A stretch of DNA of 64,000 bases from Lachnospiraceae bacterium (GCA_024684055.1 JAIKXN010000023.1:53366-117365), one strand, 5' to 3'; positions 1 through 9,465 are shown, counted from the stretch's first letter. Program-made: numbers and translations. Notes: generated by a model from the sequence alone, not told the origin.

Positions 1-1302
1 GAGGTCTTTTTTCTTTTCAAGAAGAATGCCGCACTCAAGTCCCGCATGAACTCCGCAGACAACGGGATCTTTTTTGTAAAGCTCTTTGTAAGCATTGACA
101 ATTCTTTTCGTGAGAACGGAATTACTATTGAATTCCCATCCCGGATAATTGCCTGTCAGAGCAAGTTCGCATCCCCTGTTTGCAAGAATCGTTCCCAGCT
201 TTTCTTTTAATTTTTCTTTCTCGGCTTCAACGGAGCTTCTTAAGCAGAAATCCAGCTTGAAGCCTTCATCATCAAGTCTCATGACACCGAGGTTAAGGCT
301 TGTTTCAACCATATCGATACCGCTGCACATATTTATAACGCCATCGGGTACTTCCGTGAGTATTTCTGCGATGACCTTTGTTTTGTCAATACAGTTGATC
401 TGTCCGTCTTTCCCATTCTCAACGGGCGTCACGATTATCTGAACATTGTCTTCAATGCCTTTATACTCATTTGAGATTTTTTCATCAAATGCATTTACCG
501 TTTCGGCCATTTTTTCAAAAGGCATGTCCGTGGCGATTAACATCGAAGCAGCCGCAGGAATGGCATTATCCTTTTCGCCGCCTGAAATATCGATTAAATC
601 CGTTTGTGCCTTATCCGAGATTTCTTTTAAAAGCCTTCCGAGAACTATGCAGGCATTTGCTCTTCCTTCATGAATGGAAGTGCCGGAATGACCGCCCTTA
701 AAACCTTTAAGCGCAATCGAATAAAGATTTCCGTGCAAAGAGACATTTCTCTCAGATTTTAAAAGGGAAAGCATTCTGACACCGCCTGCACAGGATGTCG
801 TAATCACACCCTCTTCTTCGGAGTCAACGTTAATGAGATACTTGCCGGTTATCCCCGAAAGATCGATCCCAACGGCACCGTCCATACCGACTTCTTCATT
901 TACCGTAATTATGCATTCGAGTTTCGGATGCTTTATTTCATCATCAGAAAGGATCTCGAGCATGTAAGCAATCGCAATTCCGTCATCTCCGCCGAGAGAA
1001 GTTCCTTTCGCAAAAAGATAACCGTCTTTTTCTTCAAGCGTAAGGCCTTCTTTTTCAAGATCCTTTTCAACGCCTTCATCCTTTACGGCCACCATATCCA
1101 TATGTCCCTGAAGAACGATTCCGAGAACGTTTTCGTATCCATCGGATGCTTCCTTTACGATGATAATGTTTTTCAGATTGTCCTGTTTATACTCCAGACC
1201 GTGTTTTTTCGCAAATTCTACAAGATAATCGCTGATTTTGTCGATATTGTAAGAACCGTGCGGTATTGAACATATTTCCTTAAAATAATCAATCGTTTTC
1301 AT
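1..1302 (-). CDS. pepD: Xaa-His dipeptidase PepD (M20), 3' end outside window
   Basis: Cytosolic zinc dipeptidase of the M20/PepD family, which hydrolyses Xaa-His and other dipeptides. The 434 visible residues contain QGHMDMV (65-71, zinc-ligand region), GTSLGGDDG (100-108), a GGHSG motif in the dimerisation domain and HAGLECG (419-425), all in the expected order. The family is about 485 residues long, so roughly 50 C-terminal residues lie beyond base 1. The ATG at 1302 follows an AAAGGAG ribosome site. It overlaps the end of the upstream protease gene by 14 nt, which suggests translational coupling. Confidence 0.93.
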   Translation of the reverse strand, partial: MKTIDYFKEICSIPHGSYNIDKISDYLVEFAKKHGLEYKQDNLKNIIIVKEASDGYENVLGIVLQGHMDMVAVKDEGVEKDLEKEGLTLEEKDGYLFAKGTSLGGDDGIAIAYMLEILSDDEIKHPKLECIITVNEEVGMDGAVGIDLSGITGKYLINVDSEEEGVITTSCAGGVRMLSLLKSERNVSLHGNLYSIALKGFKGGHSGTSIHEGRANACIVLGRLLKEISDKAQTDLIDISGGEKDNAIPAAASMLIATDMPFEKMAETVNAFDEKISNEYKGIEDNVQIIVTPVENGKDGQINCIDKTKVIAEILTEVPDGVINMCSGIDMVETSLNLGVMRLDDEGFKLDFCLRSSVEAEKEKLKEKLGTILANRGCELALTGNYPGWEFNSNSVLTKRIVNAYKELYKKDPVVCGVHAGLECGILLEKKKDL

Positions 1303-2035
1303 TCGTATCTCCTTTATACTGTAAAGTCCACTGCAAATATTCGTTTTTCAGTTCATATGCGGGAATCAGGGCGCCTTCTGTATCGGTAGCCGCGATGATC
1401 ATTCCCACAAGTCTGTCATTTTCGTCAAATACGCCCTCGCCTGACATTCCCGGCAAAACCTCTCCGAGAAAAAGGCCTACCTCGGAGCCAAGCTCATAAA
1501 TAAACTTTGAGCCTTCCACCCATTTGCCCTTGACATATTCGATCTCGGCATCACTCATTTCAGTCGCAAAATAAACCGTCTGACCGAGTTTCATATTGTC
1601 ATAATCTTCCTTGGTGCAGATTTCTGCTGCTTTTGCAGACCGTAAAGTTTCCCCGGCAGCATCTTTGTAAATCCTTATCACAGCAGCGTCATAATCCTTA
1701 AAGTAACTGTATACTTCGGAATCGACTCTTTTTCCGTTTCCGAATTCAACGGTGACTTTATTCTCCGTTTCAACCAGATGTCTGGATGTTAAAATATCCA
1801 TGTGATCATCTGTTACGGCTATGATTATTCCTCTTCCGTTAAATATGTCCGCATATATTTCAACCTGGCTTAGATTCCTGTATTTGGGGTCTCTTAAACG
1901 GATTGCATCAGTCGCTTCTTTGATGTAAAGAAATCCGAAAAGAATTACGAAAATGATCAGCAGAATGCAGATTACGAGTTCGATAAGTTCCTTATAAGAT
2001 TTTTCTTTTGTTTCAGATTGTGAATTGTCAGTCAT
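1289..2035 (-). CDS. Membrane-anchored trypsin-like (S1-type) serine protease
   Basis: A 248-residue protein with a short cytosolic N-terminus, one transmembrane helix (about 17-38) and an extracytoplasmic chymotrypsin-like domain. A full catalytic triad is readable: His86 in LTSRH, Asp116 in DYDAAVI and Ser198 in GMSGEG. There is no PDZ domain, so it is a short single-domain relative of HtrA rather than a true DegP/HtrA. The ATG at 2035 has an AAGGGA site, while the longer frame to 2080 has none and runs into a stem-loop. Substrate unknown. Its end overlaps pepD by 14 nt. Confidence 0.75.
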   Translation of the reverse strand: MTDNSQSETKEKSYKELIELVICILLIIFVILFGFLYIKEATDAIRLRDPKYRNLSQVEIYADIFNGRGIIIAVTDDHMDILTSRHLVETENKVTVEFGNGKRVDSEVYSYFKDYDAAVIRIYKDAAGETLRSAKAAEICTKEDYDNMKLGQTVYFATEMSDAEIEYVKGKWVEGSKFIYELGSEVGLFLGEVLPGMSGEGVFDENDRLVGMIIAATDTEGALIPAYELKNEYLQWTLQYKGDTNEND

Positions 2036-2070
2036 AATAATCCCTTGATAAAAAACTTTATACAAACAAT

Positions 2071-2091
2071 GCTGTCGCAATCTGCGACAGC
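2071..2091 (-). terminator. Stem-loop after the sufCB pair
   Basis: A 9-bp perfect stem, GCTGTCGCA / TGCGACAGC, with a 3-nt loop lies between the sufB-like stop and the protease start. On the minus strand it is followed by a weak T-rich stretch (ATTGTTTGT). It is probably a partial intrinsic terminator for the suf pair. Confidence 0.55.
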
Positions 2092-2104
2092 ATAATTCAT
2101 TTTT

Positions 2105-3022
2105 TTATTTCAAAAATCCGTTTACAATTTCTTTTTCGGCTTCTTCTTCGGTAAGTCCGAGAGTCATAAGTTTAATTAACTGCTCTCCCGCAATCTTACC
2201 GATTGCCGCTTCGTGAATAAGTGCTGCATCGACACTGTTCGCGGTTAATGCGGGAATCGCCTCCACGCACGCTTTATCCATGATGATCGCATCGCATTCG
2301 CTGTGTCCGTGGCAGGCATTATTTCCGTTGATTTCAGATTTGAATACCTGCTTTGACTCATTCTTGGCAACCGATCTCGAAATAAGATTTGCGCTTGAAT
2401 TTTCACCGTCAAGGTCAACCGTAAAATCCGTTTGTGCAAGCTGTTTGTCATGTGTCATGATCTTTTCTTTTATAACAAGACTTGCGTTATCAAGCAGTTT
2501 TGCTTTGGTAAGTCTTTTCGTGGAATCGACACCCTCTATCTGAACGGTATCCATTTCCATGTAAGCGCCTTCACGAAGAAGAATGTTAGTTTCGGGATTC
2601 ATGATTCTCTCTCCGGTTCCTTCTCCAGTTCCGTAATGCTTCTCAACATATTTTACTTTTGAATTCTTTCCGATATCGAAGGAATGAATACCCGAATGTT
2701 CGCTTGTTTCTTTTCCGCCGTTATGAATACCGCAGCCTGCGATGATCGTCACGTCACAGTTTTCTCCGATAAAGAAATCGTTGTAAACCGATTCCTTTAA
2801 TCCCGACTGTGCAATTATAACGGGAATGTGAACGCTTTCTTTCTGTGTATTGTCTTTAATGATGATATCGATTCCGGGTTTATCGGTCTTTGTTACGATA
2901 TCTATGTTTGCCGAAACGTTTCTCGAAAGCAGCTGTCCGTCTTTTCTTATGTTGTATGCTCCAACCGGTATTTCATGAAGTCCCGCAACCTGTTCGAGCA
3001 GATCTTTTGTAATCTTATCCAT
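2105..3022 (-). CDS. SufB/SufD-family Fe-S cluster scaffold protein
   Basis: SufBD-type beta-helix scaffold for iron-sulfur cluster assembly, acting in the cytosol with the SufC ATPase. At 305 residues it is much shorter than canonical SufB (about 470). The diagnostic C-terminal block is present: the His-Glu pair (H270-E271), the AAIGKIAGEQL segment and the LGLTEEEAEKEIVNGF ending. The start has a strong AGGAGG site and lies 10 nt after the sufC stop, so the two are cotranscribed. No SufS, SufU or second SufBD gene is adjacent, which matches the compact two-gene arrangement described as SmsCB. It could equally be called SufD-like. Confidence 0.85.
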   Translation of the reverse strand: MDKITKDLLEQVAGLHEIPVGAYNIRKDGQLLSRNVSANIDIVTKTDKPGIDIIIKDNTQKESVHIPVIIAQSGLKESVYNDFFIGENCDVTIIAGCGIHNGGKETSEHSGIHSFDIGKNSKVKYVEKHYGTGEGTGERIMNPETNILLREGAYMEMDTVQIEGVDSTKRLTKAKLLDNASLVIKEKIMTHDKQLAQTDFTVDLDGENSSANLISRSVAKNESKQVFKSEINGNNACHGHSECDAIIMDKACVEAIPALTANSVDAALIHEAAIGKIAGEQLIKLMTLGLTEEEAEKEIVNGFLK

Positions 3023-3032
3023 TGCCGACCTC

Positions 3033-3758
3033 CTATAATTTTTCCGTCAGTACCGAGCATCCCGGGCCATCCATCAAAAGTCCCGGAAGTACATCGTCTT
3101 TTTTGCCGATATTGACTATTTCACCGTTTGAAAGCACTACGATCTTATCCGCAATATTTAAAATTCTTTCCTGATGTGAAATGATGATAATGCTTCCGCC
3201 TGATTTATCATGCATTTTTTCAAACACTTTGATAAGGCTCTGGAAGCTCCATAAATCGATTCCCGCTTCGGGTTCATCGAAGATTGAAAAAGAAGTTCCT
3301 CTTGCCATTGTCATGGCAATCTCGATTCTTTTTGCCTCTCCGCCCGATAACGAAGAATTCAGTTCACGGTTGATGTAATCTTTTGCGCAAAGACCTACTT
3401 CGGAAAGATATCCGCACGCTTCCGTAGTGGAAATCGGATGTCCTACCGCATATGTAATAAGATCTTTTACGGTAATTCCTTTAAATCTTACAGGCTGCTG
3501 AAAAGCAAAACTGATGCCTTCCTTTGCTCTTTCGGTAATACTGAAATCCGTAATGTCTTTTCCGTCAAGCAGAATGCTTCCGGATGTGGGTTTTACAATA
3601 CCTGCGATAATTTTCGCAAGCGTTGATTTACCGCCGCCGTTAGGGCCTGTAATAGCAATAAATCTTTCATCGAGTGTCAGATTTATATTCTTAAGTATCT
3701 CTTTGTTTTTTTCACTTTCTTCGGATACTTCATAAGAAATATTCTTTAATTCAAGCAT
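3033..3758 (-). CDS. sufC: SufC-type Fe-S assembly ATPase
   Basis: Cytosolic ABC-type ATPase that partners the SufB-like scaffold, not a membrane transporter. It shows Walker A GPNGGGKST (38-46), signature LSGGEAKR (137-144), Walker B SIFDEPEAG (158-166) and the switch His195. The LSGGEAKRIE and DEPEAGIDLW forms are typical of SufC. Length (241 aa) is normal. It begins 32 nt after the diguanylate cyclase stop with an AAGAGGT site, so it may be partly cotranscribed with that gene. Confidence 0.88.
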   Translation of the reverse strand: MLELKNISYEVSEESEKNKEILKNINLTLDERFIAITGPNGGGKSTLAKIIAGIVKPTSGSILLDGKDITDFSITERAKEGISFAFQQPVRFKGITVKDLITYAVGHPISTTEACGYLSEVGLCAKDYINRELNSSLSGGEAKRIEIAMTMARGTSFSIFDEPEAGIDLWSFQSLIKVFEKMHDKSGGSIIIISHQERILNIADKIVVLSNGEIVNIGKKDDVLPGLLMDGPGCSVLTEKL

Positions 3759-3790
3759 ATCTAAACCTCTTGTTTATATCTGAAATCATA

Positions 3791-5056
3791 TCAGAAATTA
3801 TATGAATTTTTTCCGGATCTTTTAACCTTGTACATGTTTCTGTCAGCCTTGTCGAAAAGACGTTTAAAACCTGTTCCGTCCTGAGGAGAAACCGCAATAC
3901 CGACACTGGCTTTAATGACATACTTTTCTTTCTCGCCTATGGGATTGTTTGCGAAGTTCTCAAACAGTTTCTTTAACTTCTCGTTTACTGAAGACATGTC
4001 GAGGATATCCCTGCAGAATACGAGGAATTCGTCCCCGCCAATTCTGGCTCTTATATCATTCTGTCCGAATGTATCTTTAAGAAGCTGCGCCGTGCTCATA
4101 AGAACCTGGTCGCCGAATCTGTGTCCGTAATTATCGTTTACGCTCTTAAAATCATCAAGATCGATGATCAAAAGAGCATTCGTTCTGTCCTTACCGTCAT
4201 CATTAAAATATTCTTCGATAATTTCCTTGACGCATGCATTATTGTAAAGTCCGGTAAGGGAATCTCTCTGTGCTTTGTTTTTGTATTCGATACTTGATTC
4301 TTTTAATGCATCTATATCATGAAGGCTGCCGATAAGTCCGACTTTTTTGCCGCTCTCGTCATGAAGGATATCGCAGTCTATCTCATACCATCTGTAATCA
4401 TCATCCGGGCTTTTTCTCATTCTGACTTCAAGCCTGGAATTCGAACCGTTTTTAAGAAGATTGCTCACTTTCTGTTCATCTTCGGGATGGAACATTTTTT
4501 CTCTGATGATCTTTTTCGAATAGTTTTCCATTTTAATCCATCTGCTGTCACCGAAAGCGTCTTTCATAAGAACGTTTTTGTTGAATACTTTCATCAGATC
4601 TTCTTCGAAATCGTATTCAAACAGATCATCGTCGCTGTTTCTGATAACCGCAAGAAGTCTTTCCTGCTCAAGCATGTAATTGGCCTGAGCTTTTTTTATC
4701 TCGGTAATGTCCGTTAAAGCGCAAAGAACATAATTACCGTCATTTTCTTCGCTGACTTCAGCTTCTATAACGGTAATGATCTTCGTCGAGTCCAAACGCG
4801 TAAGTTTAAGTTCCTGCTTAACGGATTTTTTCGTTCCGTCACAGTTTCGAAGTTTTTCACGAAGGGATGTGATGTCCTCTTCATCGAAAACTCTGGTGTA
4901 ATCCCTGATGAAAACTTCACTCATCTGCGCATCGTTATATCCGACCATAGAGAGAAACTTAAGATTGTAAATAAAGTTAGGTCTGCCTATCTTATTTACA
5001 AGCAGTCCGGCCACCGGTATTCTGTTGAAAAATTCCAAATCATTTGAATGCGCCAT
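3791..5056 (-). CDS. PAS-PAS-GGDEF diguanylate cyclase
   Basis: Predicted soluble cyclic-di-GMP synthase of 421 residues. Two PAS-like sensory regions (about 5-115 and 125-250) precede a C-terminal GGDEF domain (about 255-420) with an intact GGDEF active-site motif at 340-344. The allosteric I-site would sit at 331-334; there the sequence is GQND rather than RxxD, so product feedback inhibition is probably absent. No membrane helix is visible. The input signal is unknown. A consensus promoter lies about 70 nt upstream of the ATG. Confidence 0.9.
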   Translation of the reverse strand: MAHSNDLEFFNRIPVAGLLVNKIGRPNFIYNLKFLSMVGYNDAQMSEVFIRDYTRVFDEEDITSLREKLRNCDGTKKSVKQELKLTRLDSTKIITVIEAEVSEENDGNYVLCALTDITEIKKAQANYMLEQERLLAVIRNSDDDLFEYDFEEDLMKVFNKNVLMKDAFGDSRWIKMENYSKKIIREKMFHPEDEQKVSNLLKNGSNSRLEVRMRKSPDDDYRWYEIDCDILHDESGKKVGLIGSLHDIDALKESSIEYKNKAQRDSLTGLYNNACVKEIIEEYFNDDGKDRTNALLIIDLDDFKSVNDNYGHRFGDQVLMSTAQLLKDTFGQNDIRARIGGDEFLVFCRDILDMSSVNEKLKKLFENFANNPIGEKEKYVIKASVGIAVSPQDGTGFKRLFDKADRNMYKVKRSGKNSYNF

Positions 5057-5122
5057 TTCAATAATCCCCGAATTTATACTCCGGTTTTGCCTTTGGGCAG
5101 AATTACGATGTTTAACTAATTT

Positions 5123-5151
5123 ATTATAAATAAATCTTCGTTTCGTGTCAA
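5123..5151 (-). promoter_or_regulatory. Sigma-A type promoter of the PAS-GGDEF gene
   Basis: Read on the minus strand: a perfect TTGACA (5146-5151), a 17-nt spacer and a perfect TATAAT (5123-5128). It faces the diguanylate cyclase start at 5056. Confidence 0.8.
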
Positions 5152-5312
5152 TTTCACCATCGGTTCCGTGAAGTAAACTTTTTTTCGGTCTGACAATATG
5201 GAAATGTATTATTCATTCTTCCGTCAACCGAATATTCTGTCTTTTCTGAGGGTGCAAACTTATTGCAGGTTTGGAAAAAAACGAAACACATAAATCAGTC
5301 TTAATACAAGAA

Positions 5313-5342
5313 AAAGCTTTCGATGTAACAATCGAAAGCTTT
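5313..5342 (-). terminator. Intrinsic terminator after the alarmone synthetase gene
   Basis: A 12-bp perfect stem (AAAGCTTTCGAT / ATCGAAAGCTTT) with a 6-nt loop. On the minus strand it is followed by TTTTTCTTG, just past the stop codon of the gene ending at 5349. Confidence 0.85.
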
Positions 5343-5348
5343 AATCTT

Positions 5349-6044
5349 TTAATTCATCATTTCCGGATATTTCGGGTAGATCTGATTCTTTATATCCTGC
5401 ATTTTGGAATCCATCTCGGTAATAGTATTGGCACAGTCAAGAAGCTGTGCATAAATTGATTGCGATATTTCTTCGGTAAGATCTTTTTTGTAACGCATTT
5501 CGTGTTCAAGACTTGCCCAGAAATCCATGGCAATCGTTCTAAGCTGAACTTCGACTTTGAGATATTCCTTATGTTCCGAAAAGAACACGGGTATCTCAAC
5601 TATCATGTGATAACTTCTGTATCCGTTGGGCTTGGGAGCACGGATGTAATCTTTGTAATTAACAAGTTTGATATCATCCTGTTTCAGAATCATGTCTGCG
5701 ATTTCGTAAATGTCATCAACGAAAGGACAGATAACTCTGATCCCGGCCACGTCGTGTATCTCATCCTGAATGTTGTCGAATGTAAAATCAAGATTTTTTC
5801 TGTTCAGTTTATCGCGTATACTCTTGATTGTTTTAATTCTCGAGTATATCGCATGTATCGGATTCCTTTTATTTTTGATCTGAAGTTCTTCGTTAAGTAC
5901 TTCGAATTTCGTACGTATTTCCTTGATGGCGCAGGAGTATTTGGTCATCAGCTCTTTGTACTGATCTAAAACAACGAGCATTTCCTCACCCGAAAGCTGG
6001 TCTTTGAGCTCGTTAATCAGCATCACATTTTCTTCGTTTTGCAT
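5349..6044 (-). CDS. Small alarmone synthetase (RelP/RelQ-type)
   Basis: Cytosolic (p)ppGpp synthetase that transfers pyrophosphate from ATP to GTP or GDP. At 231 residues it has only the synthetase domain, with no HD hydrolase and no TGS/ACT regions, which defines the small alarmone synthetase class. Motifs seen: HDVAGIRVIC (97-106), the substrate-binding NGYRSYH (140-146), and a 23-residue conserved block at 164-186 that begins VEVQLRT and ends HEMRYK. The ATG follows a GGGGG ribosome site. It stands alone between its own promoter and a strong terminator. RelP versus RelQ cannot be decided from sequence reading alone. Confidence 0.88.
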   Translation of the reverse strand: MQNEENVMLINELKDQLSGEEMLVVLDQYKELMTKYSCAIKEIRTKFEVLNEELQIKNKRNPIHAIYSRIKTIKSIRDKLNRKNLDFTFDNIQDEIHDVAGIRVICPFVDDIYEIADMILKQDDIKLVNYKDYIRAPKPNGYRSYHMIVEIPVFFSEHKEYLKVEVQLRTIAMDFWASLEHEMRYKKDLTEEISQSIYAQLLDCANTITEMDSKMQDIKNQIYPKYPEMMN

Positions 6045-6075
6045 TTGTTACCCCCTTTTTGCATGATAATATTCT

Positions 6076-6105
6076 ATCATACACAGCATCAAAAGTGTAT
6101 ATCAA
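6076..6105 (-). promoter_or_regulatory. Probable promoter of the alarmone synthetase gene
   Basis: On the minus strand: TTGATA (6100-6105), an 18-nt spacer and TATGAT (6076-6081), about 30 nt before the start codon at 6044. Confidence 0.55.
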
Positions 6106-6207
6106 TTATGTTAAATTATTGTTAACAAGATTGTTTATTTAACACAATTACGACAGCTTGAAAATCTTATTTGATCCGCTCGAAAAAGGGGCAAAAAGTC
6201 TTTAAGA

Positions 6208-6660
6208 TCAATACCTCTCGGCATTTCCTTTTTTATATTCTTCAAAAAGTTTTACGCACTCTTCCCTTCCGTTTTCCTTAAGTTCAAGAATATTTCCGAC
6301 ACCGTTTAAAAAGTCATAAAACTTGTCGTCTCTGAAACCTATCGAATCGGTATCTTTTACATTGCAGCCGTAATATACTTTTCCGATATTGGCCCACATG
6401 ATCGCGCCCAGACACATGGGACATGGTTCTGCTGTTGTATATAATTCGCTTCCGGACAGATCGTGAGTTCCCATATTCACGCAGGCATCTCTTATCGCCT
6501 CCATCTCACCGTGGCATGTCGGATCTTTTTTCAAAAGCACCCGGTTATGTCCTCTTCCGATTATCTTTCCGTCCTTTACTATAACGGATCCGAAAGGACC
6601 GCCATGTTTGTTGTTTATTCCTTCATATGCTTCTTTCAAAGCCTCATTCATATAATCCAT
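6208..6660 (-). CDS. Guanine deaminase-like nucleoside/base deaminase
   Basis: Cytidine-deaminase-fold zinc hydrolase of 150 residues. The active site is complete: His50 and Glu52 in CHGEMEAI, and Cys80/Cys83 in PCPMCLGAI. The GGPFG start of the domain, the PTCHGE spacing and the aromatic C-terminus ending in -ERY resemble the Bacillus-type guanine deaminase, which converts guanine to xanthine. tRNA adenosine deaminase (TadA) is less likely because the C-terminal region is different. It is monocistronic, with an AAGGA ribosome site. Confidence 0.78.
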   Translation of the reverse strand: MDYMNEALKEAYEGINNKHGGPFGSVIVKDGKIIGRGHNRVLLKKDPTCHGEMEAIRDACVNMGTHDLSGSELYTTAEPCPMCLGAIMWANIGKVYYGCNVKDTDSIGFRDDKFYDFLNGVGNILELKENGREECVKLFEEYKKGNAERY

Positions 6661-6766
6661 ATTTTTGTTCCTTAATTTTTTTCTTAATAATAGTATTATA
6701 GTCGAATTGACAGAATCAATCCGACTTTTTTAACAAAATAATAAAATTAATTTCTGCTGAAATCTT

Positions 6767-7807
6767 TTATCCATTTAATTGTGTCAGAGTATTTTTGAAG
6801 TATACGATGATAGGCGGCACGTAATTCTCAAAAAACAAAAATGCGCATACGGCATAGAAAAGATAAAGTCCGGGTGATGTAAACAAAGCACCTATCTGTT
6901 TTCCGACGCTTTCCTCTTCTTCACCTCTCGAAATCTTAATTTTCTTAAGACAAAGCAATACTATCAGAGTGATCAGTCCGGCAAAACAGAGTGTAATCAG
7001 AAGAAGAACCCAGAAAATCAGAAGCATCGAAATAAACGGCAGATCAAAATTATTCATACCGTATTCCATAAAAGTATCAAAATTTTCATAATCAATGTTA
7101 TTCTTTTCCAGAATATCATAAAACTTTTCATAAAGACCGATCGTTATTACGCTGGTTGCGCAGTTTACGGTCATATGCAAAAGGATCGTATAGATTATTT
7201 TGCCTGTTTTTATATAAACATAAGCAAACATACATCCTATAAAGCATGTAAAGAATCCCTGCTGGAAATTACCGTGGAACAGTCCGAACATTAATCCGGA
7301 AAGAAGGATTGCGGGAAGTTCACCGTGAACTGCGACGTGATCCACCAGAATTTTTCTGAAAATGAGTTCTTCGAAAATCGGTGCGAGTATTCCGACAACA
7401 AGAAGTCTGACGAAGAAATTCGAATTAAGCATAAGTTTTGCAAGCGCATTGGCTTGTTCGGGATCTTCAAAAGGAACCGAAAGCGGCGTATGGAAAATCA
7501 GGCCGAGAACAGCTCCGACACCGATAAGTCCGTACATGCAGAGGACACAGAGAAGGAAATGCCCAAAATGGAATTTTACATGTTTTACTTCTCCCTTGGG
7601 CATATTCATTGTAAGAAGATAAATCATGGGAAAACATATACAGTCAACGGTAAGCACTATCAGTCCGAATGAAATATAAACCGCATATTTTTCGTAATTC
7701 TCTTTTAAGAGTAAATTCAGTAATGTTGCAAGTCCGAGCTGGACAACAACATACGTTATACCCATAATTCCGTATTTTAAACCGATTTTGTTTAAAGTCT
7801 TTCTCAT
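6767..7807 (-). CDS. CPBP-family intramembrane metalloprotease
   Basis: Polytopic membrane protein of 346 residues with about eight hydrophobic segments. It carries the CPBP/CAAX-protease (Abi) signature: EELIFR (Glu146, Glu147, Arg151), FGLFHGN (His178) and a third His211 in LLHMTVN. These residues form the glutamate/histidine active site of this family. The start is the ATG at 7807, immediately preceded by GGAGGAGAT; a longer frame to a GTG at 7828 would contain that ribosome site. It follows the uronate reductase gene by 20 nt, so it may be the last gene of the uronate operon. Substrate unknown. Confidence 0.85.
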   Translation of the reverse strand: MRKTLNKIGLKYGIMGITYVVVQLGLATLLNLLLKENYEKYAVYISFGLIVLTVDCICFPMIYLLTMNMPKGEVKHVKFHFGHFLLCVLCMYGLIGVGAVLGLIFHTPLSVPFEDPEQANALAKLMLNSNFFVRLLVVGILAPIFEELIFRKILVDHVAVHGELPAILLSGLMFGLFHGNFQQGFFTCFIGCMFAYVYIKTGKIIYTILLHMTVNCATSVITIGLYEKFYDILEKNNIDYENFDTFMEYGMNNFDLPFISMLLIFWVLLLITLCFAGLITLIVLLCLKKIKISRGEEEESVGKQIGALFTSPGLYLFYAVCAFLFFENYVPPIIVYFKNTLTQLNG

Positions 7808-7827
7808 ATCTCCTCCGAAATCGGACA

Positions 7828-9450
7828 CTAATATTCAGTCACGTATTTATGAAGAGCCTTTCTTACCGAGCCTTTTCCGGCGAGCATTTCTTTAAACATT
7901 CCCTCTATCTTTTCGGATAAACCTGTTTCAGTCAAATCGGAGGCAAAAATAGCTTCGTTTGAAAGAATCGGTAATAACTGACCCTTGTATGATGATACAT
8001 CATCATACATTATTCCTTCAAGTTTTTCCTGAAGATCCGAAAGCTGAGGATCCGAACTTACTTCCATTTTACTGCCTTCATCGTCGATTCCGAGAAGATA
8101 TCTGAACCACGCCGCTATCGCAAGCGGTATAAATACAAGATCGTTAACATCCCTGTCGGAAGCGTTTTTATATGACTTTATCGTCTCACCGAATCTGATG
8201 GGAATCTTCATGCTTGTATCGGTCGCAATCCTCTGGGGCATATCCGGAATGAACATATTGGGAAGTCTTTCTTCCACGACCTCATCAATGAATTTCTTCG
8301 GATCGATTATTCCAGGATTTACAACCACGGGAAGACCTTCCCTGTAGCCGATGTTTTCAACAAGTTTATGTATGTCTTCATCTTTCATTTCTTTTGCGAT
8401 GTGATCGTAACCGAGAAGGCACCCAAATACCGCCATTGCGGTATGAAGAGGATTAAGACACGTTGTTACTTTCATTTTTTCGGTATTGTTTACCGTATCT
8501 CTGTCGGCAAAATATACACCCGCTTTTTCAAGTGCCGGACGACCATTGGGGAATCTGTCTTCTATTACAAGATATTCGGGTATCTCGGCATTTACAAACG
8601 GTGCTATAAAAGTATTCTTATCCGTAATCACCGCTTTCATTCCGTCTATCCCTTTTTCATGAAGCATATTTTCAATCGCTTTTGCGGGACGCGGCGTTAT
8701 CTTGTCGATCATGCTCCATGGGAAAGATACTTTTGTTTCATCGGAAACATAATCGGCGAATTCCTTGGTTACAAATCCCTTTTCTGCCCACGCATTAATA
8801 ATTTCCGATACGGATGATTTAAGCTTTTCTCCGTTATGAGAACAGTTATCCATACTGCATACCGCAATCGGATATTTTCCCGCTTTAAATCTTTCAAGAA
8901 GAAGCGCTGCGGTAACACTCATTGCATGAGTGCAATTCTTTGGTCCCTCATTCATATCCTTAATGACATTCGGAAGAAGATCACCGGCCATATTTCTTAA
9001 GGAATATCCTTTTTCGGTTATTGTGAAACTGATCATCTGAAGCGATGGATTCGTTACAGCTTTAATGAGTTTTTCTTTCTGACAGGCATTGGAAAAATCA
9101 CATTTAACGGCATCTGCAATCGAGGCGATGACGCTTAAATCCGTATTGCCGTCAGCCTTTAATCCGACATTTAAAACAAGATTGTCGAAAGGAACATAAA
9201 TCTTTTCGATCATGTCAAAATCAAATGTGTCCGCCGCGATAATACCTGTATCGGCAAGTCCCTCGTCAAGAAGTTTCTGCTGAAGATTCGCAATGAATCC
9301 TCTGAAAATATTACCTGCGCCGAAATGGATCCAGACAGGATTTTCTGCGGTATTTTTACGCATTTTTTCTATATCAAAACAGGGAAGCTTTATACCGTTA
9401 TCCTCCCATTTTACGGTTTCTCCGATTCCGTTTAAAGTTAAACTGAGCAT
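7828..9450 (-). CDS. uxuB: D-mannonate oxidoreductase / fructuronate reductase (UxuB-like)
   Basis: NAD-dependent long-chain mannitol-dehydrogenase-family enzyme, 540 residues. By context it reduces D-fructuronate to D-mannonate, the second step of glucuronate breakdown. It shows the N-terminal Rossmann entry GAGNIFRGF (44-52) and the family Lys-Asn-His set (K327, N333, H336). Tagaturonate reductase (UxaB) is a close relative, but the neighbouring mannonate dehydratase supports UxuB. The ATG at 9450 has a GGAGGCGGAT site; an upstream TTG at 9465 would place that site inside the gene. Confidence 0.85.
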   Translation of the reverse strand: MLSLTLNGIGETVKWEDNGIKLPCFDIEKMRKNTAENPVWIHFGAGNIFRGFIANLQQKLLDEGLADTGIIAADTFDFDMIEKIYVPFDNLVLNVGLKADGNTDLSVIASIADAVKCDFSNACQKEKLIKAVTNPSLQMISFTITEKGYSLRNMAGDLLPNVIKDMNEGPKNCTHAMSVTAALLLERFKAGKYPIAVCSMDNCSHNGEKLKSSVSEIINAWAEKGFVTKEFADYVSDETKVSFPWSMIDKITPRPAKAIENMLHEKGIDGMKAVITDKNTFIAPFVNAEIPEYLVIEDRFPNGRPALEKAGVYFADRDTVNNTEKMKVTTCLNPLHTAMAVFGCLLGYDHIAKEMKDEDIHKLVENIGYREGLPVVVNPGIIDPKKFIDEVVEERLPNMFIPDMPQRIATDTSMKIPIRFGETIKSYKNASDRDVNDLVFIPLAIAAWFRYLLGIDDEGSKMEVSSDPQLSDLQEKLEGIMYDDVSSYKGQLLPILSNEAIFASDLTETGLSEKIEGMFKEMLAGKGSVRKALHKYVTEY

Positions 9451-9465
9451 ATCCGCCTCCGTCAA

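Noticed and set aside
928..1269. Plus-strand 113-codon frame opposite pepD
   Set aside because: It lies wholly inside pepD, whose motifs and ribosome site are clear; it has no recognisable content.
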